From Theocolax elegans (taxonomy: Eukaryota > Arthropoda > Insecta > Hymenoptera > Cerocephalidae): DNA of 64,000 nt. Of the stretch, positions 22,624-33,577 are shown piece after piece (within the stretch, counting starts at the first letter, position 1; the number at the start of each line of letters is the position of its first letter). A program made the position numbers and the translations under genes. The notes beneath the pieces are model-generated. The model did no database searches and was not told the DNA's origin. It saw only the letters and a program-made list of their open reading frames with translations. The stretch lies in the NCBI GenBank assembly GCA_026168455.1, contig CM047426.1:54919749-54983748 (forward strand), in the 5' to 3' direction.

Positions 22624-24063
22624 TGTAATGTCGAGCAGTTTTTTATACTTTCAAATTTATCACAAATAACCACGATTTGTGCAAAATAACTATAAAACAA
22701 TATGTTAGTAATGATCGTATTTAAACATTAACAATATATTATCTTAGCAGTTACTTATAAATGTATACAAATACAATATTCATATCTTACGTATAAGCAT
22801 ATATTGTACACGCATGAATAAGCTATTCCTTTCTCTCTCGCACAAAGTCAAATCCTTAGTTCCTTCCCGCGCCACTAGACGAGCGCCACTATCGCATGAA
22901 TTACCTATACCTTTCTCTCTCGCACAAAGTCAAACCCATAGTGCCCTTCTGCACCACCAGACAAGCGCCACCGTTAATTCTCCACGCAACCTCTGCCACC
23001 TACGCATATGTCATGTTCTTCTAATCTTTTCCCAATAGATTCATGCGTTTCTCGCCACAATACGTTATATTAATAATAATCTTATGCACTATGAATTGTA
23101 TAATGCAACTAATAATTGCTATTATAACATTTATTTAATATTAAGTTACATACACGAATTAATGTCTTTACATGAACATACTCCTGTTTACGAAACTGAT
23201 TGTCAGCTCCTGTAATATTAGAATTGAAAATATCTTCTTACTCGAATGACTAAGGTTTAGTATACACCAAATCACCTAAATAAGTACGTCATCAAAACAT
23301 TCGCCAAGACAATCAAGAGACGCCGAAGATCCCATCACTCTGCTGACAAAGCCACACCTTCAACGAATAAGTGGATTTCGCAAGAACGGCGCATCACAGG
23401 ATGCGCAGCAGTCGTTCCCCTCTATACCACCTCGAGAGGAGACGCGCATCAACAGTCAGTCGAGGAGAGTCGTAGTCAGTCGATCGAGCATACTCGAATA
23501 AGTCGGTCTTCATACTCTCACACTTATAAGAGATTGTATTTCCGCGTATTATCAACTAAGCTAAATTTTGTACACCAGTTCGGACAATAATTACTGTTGC
23601 TTTAAATTAGGACCTATTTGTCGAAAGCTATTGATTTTGTGAAATATAATTTAGCTATTTTAAATAAATTTAGTGTAAAATATAAATCTGTGATCTCGTA
23701 ATTGACTTTATCCGGAACTTCCATCCACTATCTCGTGTTCACAAACTGTTGCGTTCATTCTCGAAATCAATCTTCCCGTCATCGACGTTTTGGACTTTAG
23801 TTCGACTCGCACATCTTCGTCGTCCTGGATTTGGCTTGGAGGAAGCCGAAATCTTCTCTTGGTGACAGCTGCTGCCCTACCATTTCAGCCTATACACCCT
23901 TCACAGGAACTGCTAAGTATAATACCTGTCTCGCTCTACCACGGTCCTCGTCAGTAAAAGTTAAGTAAAGTTTATTTAGTTCATTCTTCCTTTTACAAAA
24001 ATTAAATTCAGTATAATCATAATATTAATTTTTTTTGTCTGTAAAATTATCCGGGACACAACA
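22624..24063 (+). repeat. 5' LTR of the deleted Gypsy-like element
   Basis: The 1440-bp LTR starts TGTAATGTCGAGCAG and ends CCGGGACACAACA. It carries two copies of an internal block with CTTTCTCTCTCGCACAAAGT at about 22835 and 22913. The GC-rich middle section, present in LTR A, has a deletion near 23380. Short frames inside are not genes. Confidence 0.85.
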
Positions 24064-24068
24064 TTTTT

Positions 24069-24089
24069 TCGTGACAGCGGTGGGATACG
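24069..24089 (+). other. Putative primer-binding site (tRNA-Leu type)
   Basis: Five bases after the LTR end lies TCGTGACAGCGGTGGGATACG. This resembles the complement of the 3' end of a tRNA-Leu (TGGTGGCAGCGGTGGGATTCG) with several changes, including in the TGG. Position and likeness support a decayed primer site. Confidence 0.5.
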
Positions 24090-24196
24090 AAAAAAAATAT
24101 ACATATATATAAGAACATATATGTATAAAGGAAAAATATAGTTTTGAATATATATAGACGTTAACAAAAGTTGTAGACCGTCGGCGCGAAAATACC

Positions 24197-25021
24197 ATGT
24201 TTGCCATAATTATGCGCGAATTATTAAATAGTATCCCTATGTTCATGGGCAACAACTTAGCTCAGTTTGTGAAAGCATGCCGCAAAGTACAAAATCAATT
24301 GACCCCCAAAACTCACGCGGAAGTCGCGAATTTGATAAAAAATACTAAACTGCACGATTATGCATATACGGCAGTAGATTTTAATTTCGCCACGATTGTC
24401 GAACTGCTTACGCGAGTAAAAAATGTGTTTTCCACTAATGATACCTCGAATCATTATCGCGGTCAGATTGCTACGTTGGCAAAAAAGCACAACGAAAACA
24501 TGCTACAATTCATCGGTAGAGTGAACGTAGGTGAATGCAATTTCAAAGATCTCACGCCAACATTAGAATCAAAATATGTACAATTATTACAATACACCGA
24601 ATATACGCCAATATTTGTTGAACAATGTAAAGTAAAAGTCGAAAAAACAATACGATATTGCGCGATGAATTCACATAGTAGTTTAGTAAAAGGTGGTGAT
24701 TCCACCTACATGCAGTATGTATCGAGTGAAGCCTGTAAATATATACATAAATACGGACAATTTAAATTTGGAGAAATCGTGGTTGAAACATTAGTTGCAA
24801 ACACAACAAATAGCAGAAATATAATTTTATCCGGATACGTAGATTCGGATGGCAAATGCGAAGGCAAGGTTTACGTTCCGGACGGACAAATTTATAAGAA
24901 TGTAGTAGTCACAGCTAAACTCGAGATCACTATACAGTCATTTACGGTTACAGTAAATAAAGATCGAAACGAGCTTACACTCAGATGTGGCACTAAATGT
25001 AAATACACAGAAGGTCGTTGA
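24197..25021 (+). pseudogene. Gag fragment fused in frame to envelope glycoprotein
   Basis: Residues 1-110 are a Gypsy-type gag capsid fragment. The IPMFMGNNLAQFVKAC start, LIKNTKL and LAKKHNENMLQF blocks align with IPRFNGHNINLSQFLDGC, LIRMRLYG and LKQKNNETVVAYF of the gag at 56958-58397. From residue 111 (about 24527) the frame continues directly into an envelope ectodomain. That part carries ECNF, YVQLLQ, CAMNSHSSLV and the C.YIH blocks found in order in the envelope at 54666-55913. The gag C-terminal part, all of pol and the env signal peptide are therefore missing, apparently through one large deletion that kept frame. The frame ends at a stop at 25019. Confidence 0.75.
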
Positions 25022-25033
25022 ACTTTTTGAACT

Positions 25034-25534
25034 ATGTTACATTCACAGGAATGTAATTTTGATCGTTACATAATTTTATATGAAGGTTTAGTAACAAAAG
25101 CTAGTGACAATAATATGCAGGCCCCAGAAATTCATTATGCGAACGACACCTTAGGAGTTATATTTGCCCTCTCCAATGAGGGAGAACATACAATTTGCGG
25201 CTATAAAATGATAAAAACCGAACAACCTAATCTCTTTTTATTTGAAACTAATCCCGGTAGATCATTCGCTAATAAAAATCCTATTGACCCACACGACGTA
25301 AAACTAACTGCATATTTTGATACAAAAATTGATTTCTTATCCCAACATATTAAACGCGAAATAAATTCACTATACCGCGACATTGTGACTCATAGATGCA
25401 ATTTAGAACGAAAAGTAATACAAAATATATTAACACAGTCAACTCAAAACCCCGACGAATTCGCTTACTCTATAACGATAACACCAGGACATATGGCAAT
25501 AGTAGCAGGAGAAGTTGCTCACTTGATTCAATGA
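25034..25534 (+). pseudogene. Envelope glycoprotein, middle part
   Basis: The frame contains ECNFDRYIILYEGL, EGEHTICGYKMIKTEQPNLF and IKREINSLYRDIVTHRCNLE. These match the corresponding order of YSVLYEGN, EQNVCGFRFARTEHPKLF and VRRQLNRMYYDILKQRCEIE in the envelope at 54666-55913. It is separated from the preceding part by a stop/frameshift near 25020 and ends at a stop near 25532. Cysteines and the long helix leading to GHMAIVAGEV are conserved, so this is the same protein family. No function is retained. Confidence 0.75.
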
Positions 25535-26168
25535 CGCCGGAAACCGTAAGAATCCGTAACACCGATCATTGTTACTTAGAATCACCGGTGACATTCCACA
25601 ATGAAAGTTATTTCTTAACACCCAAATCACATATTCTCACCCAGATGGGAACAGTACGCACATGCAATCCTATATTACCGACAATTTATAACATAGAAAA
25701 CGTTTGGTATAAATTTTTACCTTCATTAACGCCCACATTATACAATCATTAAACAAACCAACTTGGCAATATAGGGACCCAGGTAAACTCGTAAACAGCG
25801 GTATATACTCCCAAGAAGATCTCGAAAAATTGAGAGAAACTGTTATGTTCCCCGCAGAAAAGCCAGCTGTATTAAATTCTTTAGCCCAAAGTGCCATGGG
25901 AATAGAAAACCCATCAGCAACCATTAATCAAGTAAATTTAATAGACGACAATGTATTAGAAAAATTTACTGAGTCAACAGCCAATAAGATATGGCAAAAA
26001 TTCATTATATTCGGATTATTTAGCGCAGGCGTGATGTCAATAATGTTTATATTAGGCTCCCTAAAATACATAGCCAGTACTATAATTCATGGTATCGCAA
26101 TATATAATATATACGGATTTAGTATTAGACTTTTAGCCGCGTTTTGGAGCGAACTTAAGCAAACTTAA
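25523..26168 (+). pseudogene. Envelope glycoprotein, C-terminal part with membrane segment
   Basis: Two short frames (25523-25752 and 25830-26168), split by a frameshift between 25740 and 25830, carry ESYFLTPKSHIL and MFPAEKPAVLNSLAQ. They end in a hydrophobic transmembrane stretch (FIIFGLFSAGVMSIMFILGSL) and a second hydrophobic segment (IIHGIAIYNIYGFSIRLL). The order and spacing match the envelope C-terminal half at 53929-54717. Bases 26170-26431 encode a proline-rich tail fragment in broken frames before the G-rich tract. Confidence 0.7.
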
Positions 26169-26431
26169 GAATACATATGAGTTCAGGTTCACTACCAAAG
26201 AGAAATAAAAAAACAAAAAACCGATGCAGAAGCTAATTTAGAAGAAATTAAACAAGAAAATCCAGACAGTAAACCTCAAGTACCGCCTCGATCGCATAAT
26301 GAGCCTCCGCAATTTTATCCATTAATCACGGAAAATTTAGAAATAACAAGAGCACAATTTTACGTTGCCACAGCGCCCGCTCTCATTAAGAAGCCGCAGG
26401 TGACATTCACACCAGCGACTTCTGACTTAAC

Positions 26432-26446
26432 GGGCGGGGGGGGGGG
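26432..26446 (+). other. Polypurine-like tract (G run)
   Basis: GGGCGGGGGGGGGGG lies directly before the 3' LTR start TGTAATGTCGGG at 26447. Its position fits the plus-strand priming site of an LTR retroelement, although one C interrupts it. Confidence 0.6.
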
Positions 26447-26576
26447 TGTAATGTCGGGCAGTTTTTTACACTTTTAAATTTATCACAAATACCCACGATT
26501 TATCAAAAGAACTATAAAATAATATGTTAGTAATGATCGTATTTAAACATAAACAATATATAATCTTAGCAGTTAG

Positions 26577-27035
26577 TAAACGCGAACAGTGTACGCTAAT
26601 AATAAATAAATAGTCGTACCATTTTATTCGGTTAAAGTCGAATATCAAGTTATTTATTTCTTTTTGCAATCTTTCCTTATATATATAGAAGCAATGAAGT
26701 GCTAATAAAAGTTATAACGTCGAGGTAACGTATTTAATCTGAAAGAAGCAACTGAATATACGTCGGAGCATCGGGAAGGACCAGGCTCTTCAATCTCGGT
26801 AGGAACAAGCTGCACGATGCACCGCGGGTTTTGGCACTCCTACCTTCCTGTAATTCTCAATAAATAAAGCTTTGCCATACGCTGCCTAAATAAGCTCAAC
26901 GGAGGGTCACCACATCTATCAAACATTGAGAGTTCAGGAGAATCGATTTAGTCCCTCCGAGCCACGAGACATCCAATCCCATCTCAAACTTACGAACTGC
27001 GTAAAGTCCGAAGGATTGACTAGTACGTTACACCA
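26577..27035. repeat. Dispersed repeat, copy 2
   Basis: This is the partner of 16160-16650 in the same orientation, starting AAACGCGAACAG and ending TTGACTAGTACGTTAC. It interrupts the 3' LTR of the deleted element, so it either inserted there or was joined by a deletion. From 27036 to 27223 the DNA is plain AT-rich. Confidence 0.6.
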
Positions 27036-27223
27036 CCAATAACTGTAATAGAATATTACTTCCAATTATAGTTTGTATGAATCAAATATAGAAGATTCTT
27101 CTTATTTCTCACTAATTATATTATTTTTAATATTAATTAAGCATCTCCCAATCAAGTGCGGATTCATTTGGTTTGTATGATGATTATATAAGTATATATG
27201 TATATATAAATATATATATATAT

Positions 27224-27349
27224 ATATCTCTATAATATATAAATATTTCGCCGCCGCCGCCGCCGCCGCCGTGTCTAAGAAATCAGAATTCAACATATAT
27301 ATATATGTTTTATATATACATGTCATATATATGTTATATATATATATAT
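27224..27349. repeat. TA-rich and (GCC)n flank, left copy
   Basis: The segment CTCTATAATATATAAATATTT, then a CCG run, GTGTCTAAG, ATTCAGAATTCAAC and TA repeats lies left of the 6-kb element. It recurs right of the element at 33404-33540. The alanine runs in the overlapping minus frames are translations of the CCG run and are not genes. Confidence 0.7.
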
Positions 27350-27762
27350 GGGGTATTCCACGTGAAGTGGTCCGATCAAAATTTTAAAATGCACCAAATT
27401 TTGGGAACACTGCATATGTTTTTCAGAATATAGAAAAAAATTTTTAGGTACTGGAATCTATTTGCTCAAAAGTTATTCTAACCTCAAAAAGTGAATTTTT
27501 CCATATTTTTTTCAACACCAACTGGGTTTACCGCTATATAACTCAAAATCTATCAACTTTTACTATAGAACATTATATGTAACATTCGTTGCTAATTATA
27601 TCTAGAATTTATTCTTCTGGTTTAGAATTTCTAATCTCAAGGTCAATGTTACATAAACTACATGTCAATATTCAACTTAAAAAAGTGTAAGTTCGCCGCA
27701 ATTGATTTTTTTATCCAAAAGACTAAAAGAAAGCTTGGAGCAATACCTTTCAAATGGTCTGT

Positions 27763-28690
27763 CTTTTTTTATTTAAAAGTAATTACGTAACTTATAACTT
27801 ATATGCACTTATAAAGATTCTTAAGTGTATTTCTTTTGACGAATAAAAAATTTGGAACAAAAAGGTCAGTAATAAAAAACAACTAGAAATTAAAGACTCA
27901 TCGTTTTCTACCTATTGTTATTTTAATTGGACATTTTATATATTTTTCCATATATATTTTTCCATATATATTTTTCCATAAGTAGTTTTTGCAATAGAAA
28001 GTATTGAAATCAAAGCGGTATAATCGACAAGTATTTTTTACCATACCATAAATTTGTATTTCAATTAAACATTTTTATTTTTATGTGTTACATAAACCCC
28101 GCAAAAAGTTTCTACAATTGAAAGTACTGAAATCAAAATGGAATCGCCAAGTATTGTATCTACGCATCAATGTCTGGGAAGAGATTTAAAAATTTTTCGT
28201 CGTTTAAATTTGTTGAAACTTCTATAACTTGTTTCAAGGAGTTCACATTTGAACCGTGATTATTATTTATCAAATCCTCATTATTGCCAAGAAATATATT
28301 TATTATGTCAAAATCTTCATCCATTTTCATAGTTGGAGAAATAAGTAAACAATTTTATAATATATTTATTTACATAAAATTAACTTCTTCAAAACTAATA
28401 AAACAGAAATTTATTTATGGTATGGTAAAAAATACTTGTCGATTATACCGCTTTGATTTCAATACTTTCTATTGCAAAAACTACTTATGGAAAAATATAT
28501 ATGGAAAAATATATAAAATGTCCAATTAAAATAACAATAGGTAGAAAATGATGAGTCTTTAATTTCTAGTTGTTTTTTATTACTGACCCTTTTGTTCCAA
28601 ATTTTTTATTCGTCAAAAGGAACACATTTAAGAAACTTTATAAGTGCATATAAGTTATAAGTTACGTAATTACTTTTAAATAAAAAAAAG
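27763..28690. repeat. Inner inverted repeat pair within the 6-kb element
   Basis: The arm 27763-28055 is the inverse of 28408-28690 with few changes, enclosing about 350 bp. The arms contain GTAATTACGTAACTTATAAC, TATTGAAATCAAAGCGGTAT and its inverse. It directly abuts the left terminal repeat, so the element has a subterminal foldback. The frame 28284-28529 overlaps an arm and is not a gene. From 28691 to 29345 no gene is seen. Confidence 0.8.
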
Positions 28691-29345
28691 ATATTTATTT
28701 AATAGATTGCAATTTAAAAAGTGTGATTGGAATAAAATACTTGCGAATATTGACACCTTCTTGGAAGGTGTTTTGATTTCAATACTTTCTATTGCAGAAA
28801 TTTCTTTTATCGGATATTTACTTAGTTAATTCTTAGTAAAAAAATTAAGCTATTCTGTAAGTAGAAAAAAGAAGGGAATAAGAATTAAAGATAATTTTTG
28901 TTCCAAATTTTTTTTATATATGTCTACTCGAAAAAGTTGAGACAGAGCTATAGGGGAAAACGAAAGATTGAGTGAGACACGCGTGATCTAGTTATTTTTA
29001 CATTATTATCTTAAACGCTCATCTTTTATCTTACACGGTCGTCAATCATCTAATTTGCCGCAAAACGTGCGCGTAGCAGAACCTGTCAGTGACAATTATT
29101 GGTTATGTTTAATGTTGATAATTTAAAAGTTGGTCAAATTCTTGTTTTTGGACTACAGTTTTCACAGGTACAGTATAATAATTATTTAAATTTTTTATTT
29201 TTACTACATTTGTAAGTATTAAGATTTAAATAAAAATAGTAAAAAAAATTTAGGAAATGTTTATTAATTATTTGAATAAATTATTTTAGGGAAGTTAAAA
29301 ATAATATAATTATTTGTTAATAAAATTATTTATTTAACAATTTAG

Positions 29346-29899
29346 ATTCTGGAGCCCAGTCATCAAACGTATCAAGCAAAAAGTGGAGTTATACATTTGT
29401 GGGATCTAAGGTCAGACCATAATGAGCAATTAATACCAGAAGCTTCTATTCAAGACATAGCAGTTGATGCAGTTGGGACTTATATGGCTGCTGTTAACAA
29501 CAGAGGTCATTGTTTTATATGGACACTTACCGGTGGTATCGGTGAAGAACCTACAAAATTAAATCCTATAGGCATAAGTTAAATGCACATAGAGCATATG
29601 CACTTAGATGTAAGTTTAGTCCTGATAGTACACTTCTTGTTACTACTTTAGCAGATAGGACTGCCAAAGTTTGGAAAACAACAGACTTTTCCGAGGTGCA
29701 AGTCCTACAGCACGAAGCTAAACGATGGGTTTGGGATGTAGCTTTCAGTGCTGATTCGCAATATATTTTTACTGCTTCGTCGGATGGTGTTGCAAGATTA
29801 TGGAATATAGCAACAGGAACTGTGAAGAGAGAATATCAAGGACACCAAAAAGTAGTTTCTGCTCTTGCCTTCAGAGATGAAGTGCTTCCGACAAGTTAA
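29346..29899 (+). pseudogene. Lst8: Lst8 (mLST8) C-terminal fragment, WD40 repeats
   Basis: Lst8 is the WD40 beta-propeller subunit of the TOR kinase complexes. The segment translates to [66 protein letters not shown] and KREYQGHQK.V.ALAF. These are blocks found in order in animal Lst8. About 185 C-terminal residues are covered of a protein normally about 320 long; the N-terminal propeller blades are absent. A one-base frameshift at about 29578 splits the frame (29397-29582 and 29696-29899). A TTTAG acceptor-like site precedes position 29346. A complete C-terminus and stop are kept. It lies inside a transposon-like element and is a captured, decayed gene fragment. Confidence 0.85.
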
Positions 29900-30565
29900 A
29901 AACAAAATAGACTGTGCATTATTAGTTCATTGAAGAATGTTGATGGACATTTTTAGTATAATATATTTGTTAAGAAAGTGTAAAGACATTAAAAAATATA
30001 ATTTATTATTTTTAATAAGAAAAATTTTGTAAATAAATATCCTTATTTCCTTTCTTAGAACTTAATAAATAATTGTTTATTTAATTATTTTGGATGAAAA
30101 ATATTACAATGTTATTATGAATAAAATGATTGTTTATTCAATTATTTTGGATGAAAAATATTAGAATGTTATTGTATATTGTACAAAAATAATGTGCGTG
30201 TTTAATTATTGGATGCATATTCCATCATATACTTAATATATTGGTGTTTTGCAAACATAATTAAATAATATTAACAATTTTAAATTTATACAATTTTTTT
30301 AATTACGAGAAAGTCTTAGGTTTCTGGTACTACTAGTACTGCTATTATGATTATTGGTATTTACAGATTCTCTTCTACTTATTTCACTGATGTCTAAATT
30401 ATCATTTGTAGTTGGTTTGAAATAATTTATTAGTTTGCACATGAAGTGGTGTACTTGTTATGATAGGTTGCTTGATTCGTTTGTTAATTATACTATGTGG
30501 TCTTCTAAAGGTATTTATTTTTGTTATTGATTTCCTTTTCATGTCAATAGTCTTATTTAAATTAA
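29900..30565. other. Intergenic part between two captured gene fragments
   Basis: AT-rich DNA with several AATAAA signals (for example near 30012 and 30064) after the Lst8 stop, and a short internal repeat (AATTATTTTGGATGAAAAATATTA at about 30080 and 30138). It separates two convergent gene remnants and looks like ordinary host intergenic sequence. Confidence 0.4.
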
Positions 30566-31817
30566 CTATAGCTTGCTAGCTAATTGCTGTTTTTGCGGTT
30601 TACCTTTTGAATTAACTTTATTAATTTCATCTGTTTTATCCATTTTACTATTTGATTCTCCTTTGAATGTGTTGACTTGCTTTAATTGTTCTGCCCTTTT
30701 TTTATTCACATGAATAGCAGCGCTTATTGCACTATTATCACCAGTAACATTTTTTGTCATTTGCATTCTTCTCTAATGTAAAGTTTAGTTTTGTTTGTCT
30801 CATTGTATCTTGAAGTTTTTTTTTCTTTTTCTTGTTAGTTTTCTGTGTTTGTTTAACATTCATATTTGTTTGAGAATTTCCTTGACTATACTGTTCAGTC
30901 GAGCCATCATTTTTACCTTGTGACTTTTTGTTAGTTTGTAATTTATTAACAGTTGCTCTTTTAATTTTAGTATATGAAGGTTTCTTCACCGCTTGTTTTG
31001 TTTGTTTCTTTTTTGGAGTGCTCATCTGGCTAATATCATCATCTGAGCTTTCAAAATCTGATAAATCCTAAAAGAGAAGTAAATGAATAATGTTTTTTCA
31101 GTTTTAAAGTCTTTAGTTTAAAAATACTGACACTTAAATTTAATATTGTATCATATTTTTCCAACTTCCATTCCATAGGTGCATTATCTTGTTCAATTAT
31201 TTGAATAAATGCTTCTTTTAATGTTAAAGTTTTAAAACATTTGAAAAAAGATTCTAAATGCTGCTTCATATTAGTATTGTCAATATCATCAAAGCTATTT
31301 AAGTCAAATTTTACTTCGATAGGATTTTCTTTTGTTAAGTCATAAAATACATAAACAATTATGTTAAAGTAGATATTAGTTTCAAAATCTTTGCATTTCA
31401 GAAATGTTATAAAACAATAGTATAAGAATAATGCACATCCACAGAACAATTACAAACATCTTCCAAATAAGATTTCAAATCATCATATTGTTTTTTTGTT
31501 TGTGATACGTGTCTAAGTGTAACTTAAGATTTCTTACAAATATTATTGGAGTATTTACAATATTATCCAAAAAGGTGTTTCTTTCACTACTTGATGCAAA
31601 TCTATGGCCAATGGAATATCCAAAACTCCAAATGTTTCCTTATTATTTGAACAGTATATGTTTTTATATGTTCGTCATCATCATATATTGCAAACTGAAA
31701 AATACATTCATCCTTATTAAACTTAATGCAATTAATTCCATTATTACGTTTCTTAACATCTGAGTTTTGTTCGCTAGTTTTTATTTGTTCCATTTGTTCA
31801 TTGTAATTAAGTTCCAT
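30566..31817 (-). pseudogene. Decayed multi-exon gene of unknown function
   Basis: Several minus frames form one gene remnant. The first (31817-31602) carries ECIFQFAIYDDDEHIKTYTV. Broken frames follow to about 31450. Then 31449-31051 carries NPIEVKFDLNSFDDI and NAPMEWKLEKYD, and then a splice-acceptor-like site (TCTCTTTTAG) near 31070. After that come an acidic DLSDFESSDDDISQ segment and a very lysine-rich tail (31025-30738, with a KKKKKK run, and 30766-30566). I do not recognise the family. The mixture of a folded N-terminal part, an acidic patch and a basic tail suggests a nuclear protein, but that is inference. Frameshifts show it is dead. It is convergent with the Lst8 fragment. Confidence 0.5.
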
Positions 31818-32042
31818 TTTATTAAATATTCTATCTCTCTTCGGACTTTTTCCTTCTTATCGTTTATTTACTCATCTTATTAGTAAGATGCTAGTTTTCT
31901 TTACACAGAAATACACACAGGTTGACGTTTGACTTCATTATCTCTCACTTCACTCTATCTCTCTTTCTCTCCCGTGTAAGTAAATCTGATCCCCTGCACC
32001 TATGTGTTACGTGACATTTTTGATGAAGATACGGGAATGTCA

Positions 32043-32046
<4 letters not shown>

Positions 32047-32105
<59 letters not shown>
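32047..32105. repeat. (TA)n microsatellite
   Basis: About 29 perfect TA units in a row. No gene lies between 31818 and 32160. Confidence 0.9.
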
Positions 32106-32107
<2 letters not shown>

Positions 32108-32163
32108 AAAGGCCCCCCGATTAATTTTATAATTTGAAAATTTAAAATAACAGTTAAATTTAA

Positions 32164-32946
32164 GGGTTAAATTAGCTGTCTATAATGGCTCTTGCGCTAT
32201 ACTTGCGTCAGGCGCTATCGCGCCTTTTGATAAATTTCTGACGAATTTAATAAATCAAATGGGATAATTATCTTCTCATAATACATCTGATATTTTAAAT
32301 AAATTTTTGTTAGCAGTACTTAATAAAAAAAATATAACCACAAAACATGACAACTACTGCAACTGCTGTAAGTAAACTGAGCGTAACAGTAGCGCCTTCG
32401 CGCTGAATTTTTCAGAGTCTGACACGAGTTTTTACATGTGTACGCGCTCTGTCCCGGGCTGGAAACTAATTATATATACATATATATATATAAAGGGAAG
32501 AGACAATAAAACACGGAAATAGCAAAAATCGAGTTAAAGGAAATCAACAAGCAATTTCTTTCACTTGATTTTTCTCTAGTATGTGTCGATGAATTTACAT
32601 AAAATTTAATGTTGAGTGAAGATAATTAAATAGGGAATGTGGGATTTGATCGATTATACATATAAAAAGGGAAGAGACAATAAAACACGGAAATAGCAAA
32701 AATCGAGTTAAAGGAAATCAACAAGCAATTTCTTTCACTTGATTTTTCTCTAGTATGTGTCGATGAATTTACACAAAATTTAATGTCGAGTGAAGATAAT
32801 TAAATAGGGAATGTGGGGTTTGATCGATTATACATATATTATTAATGTGATAATCAAAGTAATGAATACAAAATCTGAGGGGTTAAATTAGCTGTCTATA
32901 ATGGCTCTCGCGCTATACTTGCGTCAGGCGCTATCGCGCCTTTTGA
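32164..32946. repeat. Nested direct repeats inside the 6-kb element
   Basis: A 67-bp block with ATTAGCTGTCTATAATGGCTC and GCGTCAGGCGCTATCGCGCC occurs at 32164-32231 and again at 32880-32946. Between them, a 174-bp unit beginning AAAGGGAAGAGACAATAAAA is present twice in tandem (32492-32665 and 32666-32840) with three or four differences. There is no coding capacity. Confidence 0.8.
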
Positions 32947-33403
32947 TTGTCATAAATTTTTACAGAATTAGAGGCCATAAAAATGCTACAGACCATTTGA
33001 AAGGTATTGCTCCTAGCTTTCTTTTAGACTTTTGGATGAAAAAATCAAAGGTGGCGAAGTTACACTTTTTTCAAGTTGAATATTGACATGTAGTTTATGT
33101 AACATTGACCTTGAGATTAGAAATTCTAACCAAGAAGAATAAATTCTAGATATAATTAGCAACGAATGTTACATATAATGTTCTATAGTAAAAGTTGATA
33201 GATTTTGAGGTATATAGCGGTAAACCCAGCTGGTGTTGAAAAAAATATGGAAAAATTCACTTTTTGAGGTTAGAATAACTTTTGAGCAAATAGATTCCAG
33301 TACCTAAAAATTTTTGTCTGTATTCTGAAAAACATATGCAAAGTGTTCCCAAAATTTGGTGCATTTTAAAATTTTGATCGGACAACTTCACGTGGAATAT
33401 CCC

Positions 33404-33577
33404 ATATATATATCTCTATAATATATAAATATTTCGCCGCCGCCGCCGCTGCCGTGTCTAAGGATTCAGAATTCAACATATATATATAAGTTTTATATAT
33501 ATATGTCATATATATGTTATATATATATGTCATATATATATATTTTATATATATATAAAAGTGTGTGTGTGTGTGTG
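33404..33577. repeat. TA-rich and (CCG)n flank, right copy, and (GT)n run
   Basis: The right flank of the 6-kb element repeats the left flank (27224-27349) in the same orientation. A (GT)n run at 33561-33577 follows, directly against the poly(A) end of the R1-clade LINE. Confidence 0.7.

Larger units (their letters stand above)
22624..26576 (+). mobile_element. Deleted Gypsy-like LTR retroelement with gag-env fusion
   Basis: A 5' LTR (22624-24063), primer-binding region, gag fragment, env remnants, a G-rich polypurine-like tract and the first 130 bp of a 3' LTR are in order on the plus strand. No protease, reverse transcriptase, RNase H or integrase is present. The 3' LTR (from 26447) stops at about 26576, where the dispersed repeat shared with 16160-16650 takes over. 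Its LTR is the same family as solo LTRs A and B. The element is dead. Confidence 0.85.
27350..33403. mobile_element. 6-kb DNA-transposon-like element carrying host gene fragments
   Basis: Terminal inverted repeats of about 415 bp (27350-27762 and 32988-33403) begin GGGGTATTCCACGTGAAGTGG on the left and the inverse of GGGATATTCCACGTGAAGT on the right. No transposase frame is visible. The interior contains an inner inverted pair, an Lst8 fragment, a second gene remnant on the other strand, (TA)n, and tandem repeats. The termini resemble those of the foldback element at 61478-62425 (GGGCTATTTCACGTCAAGTGG), so both probably belong to one DNA transposon family. By structure it is non-autonomous. 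Confidence 0.75.

Noticed and set aside
22377..22700. 107-residue minus frame before the 5' LTR
   Set aside because: It is AT-rich, hydrophobic by composition and runs into the LTR; no motif seen.
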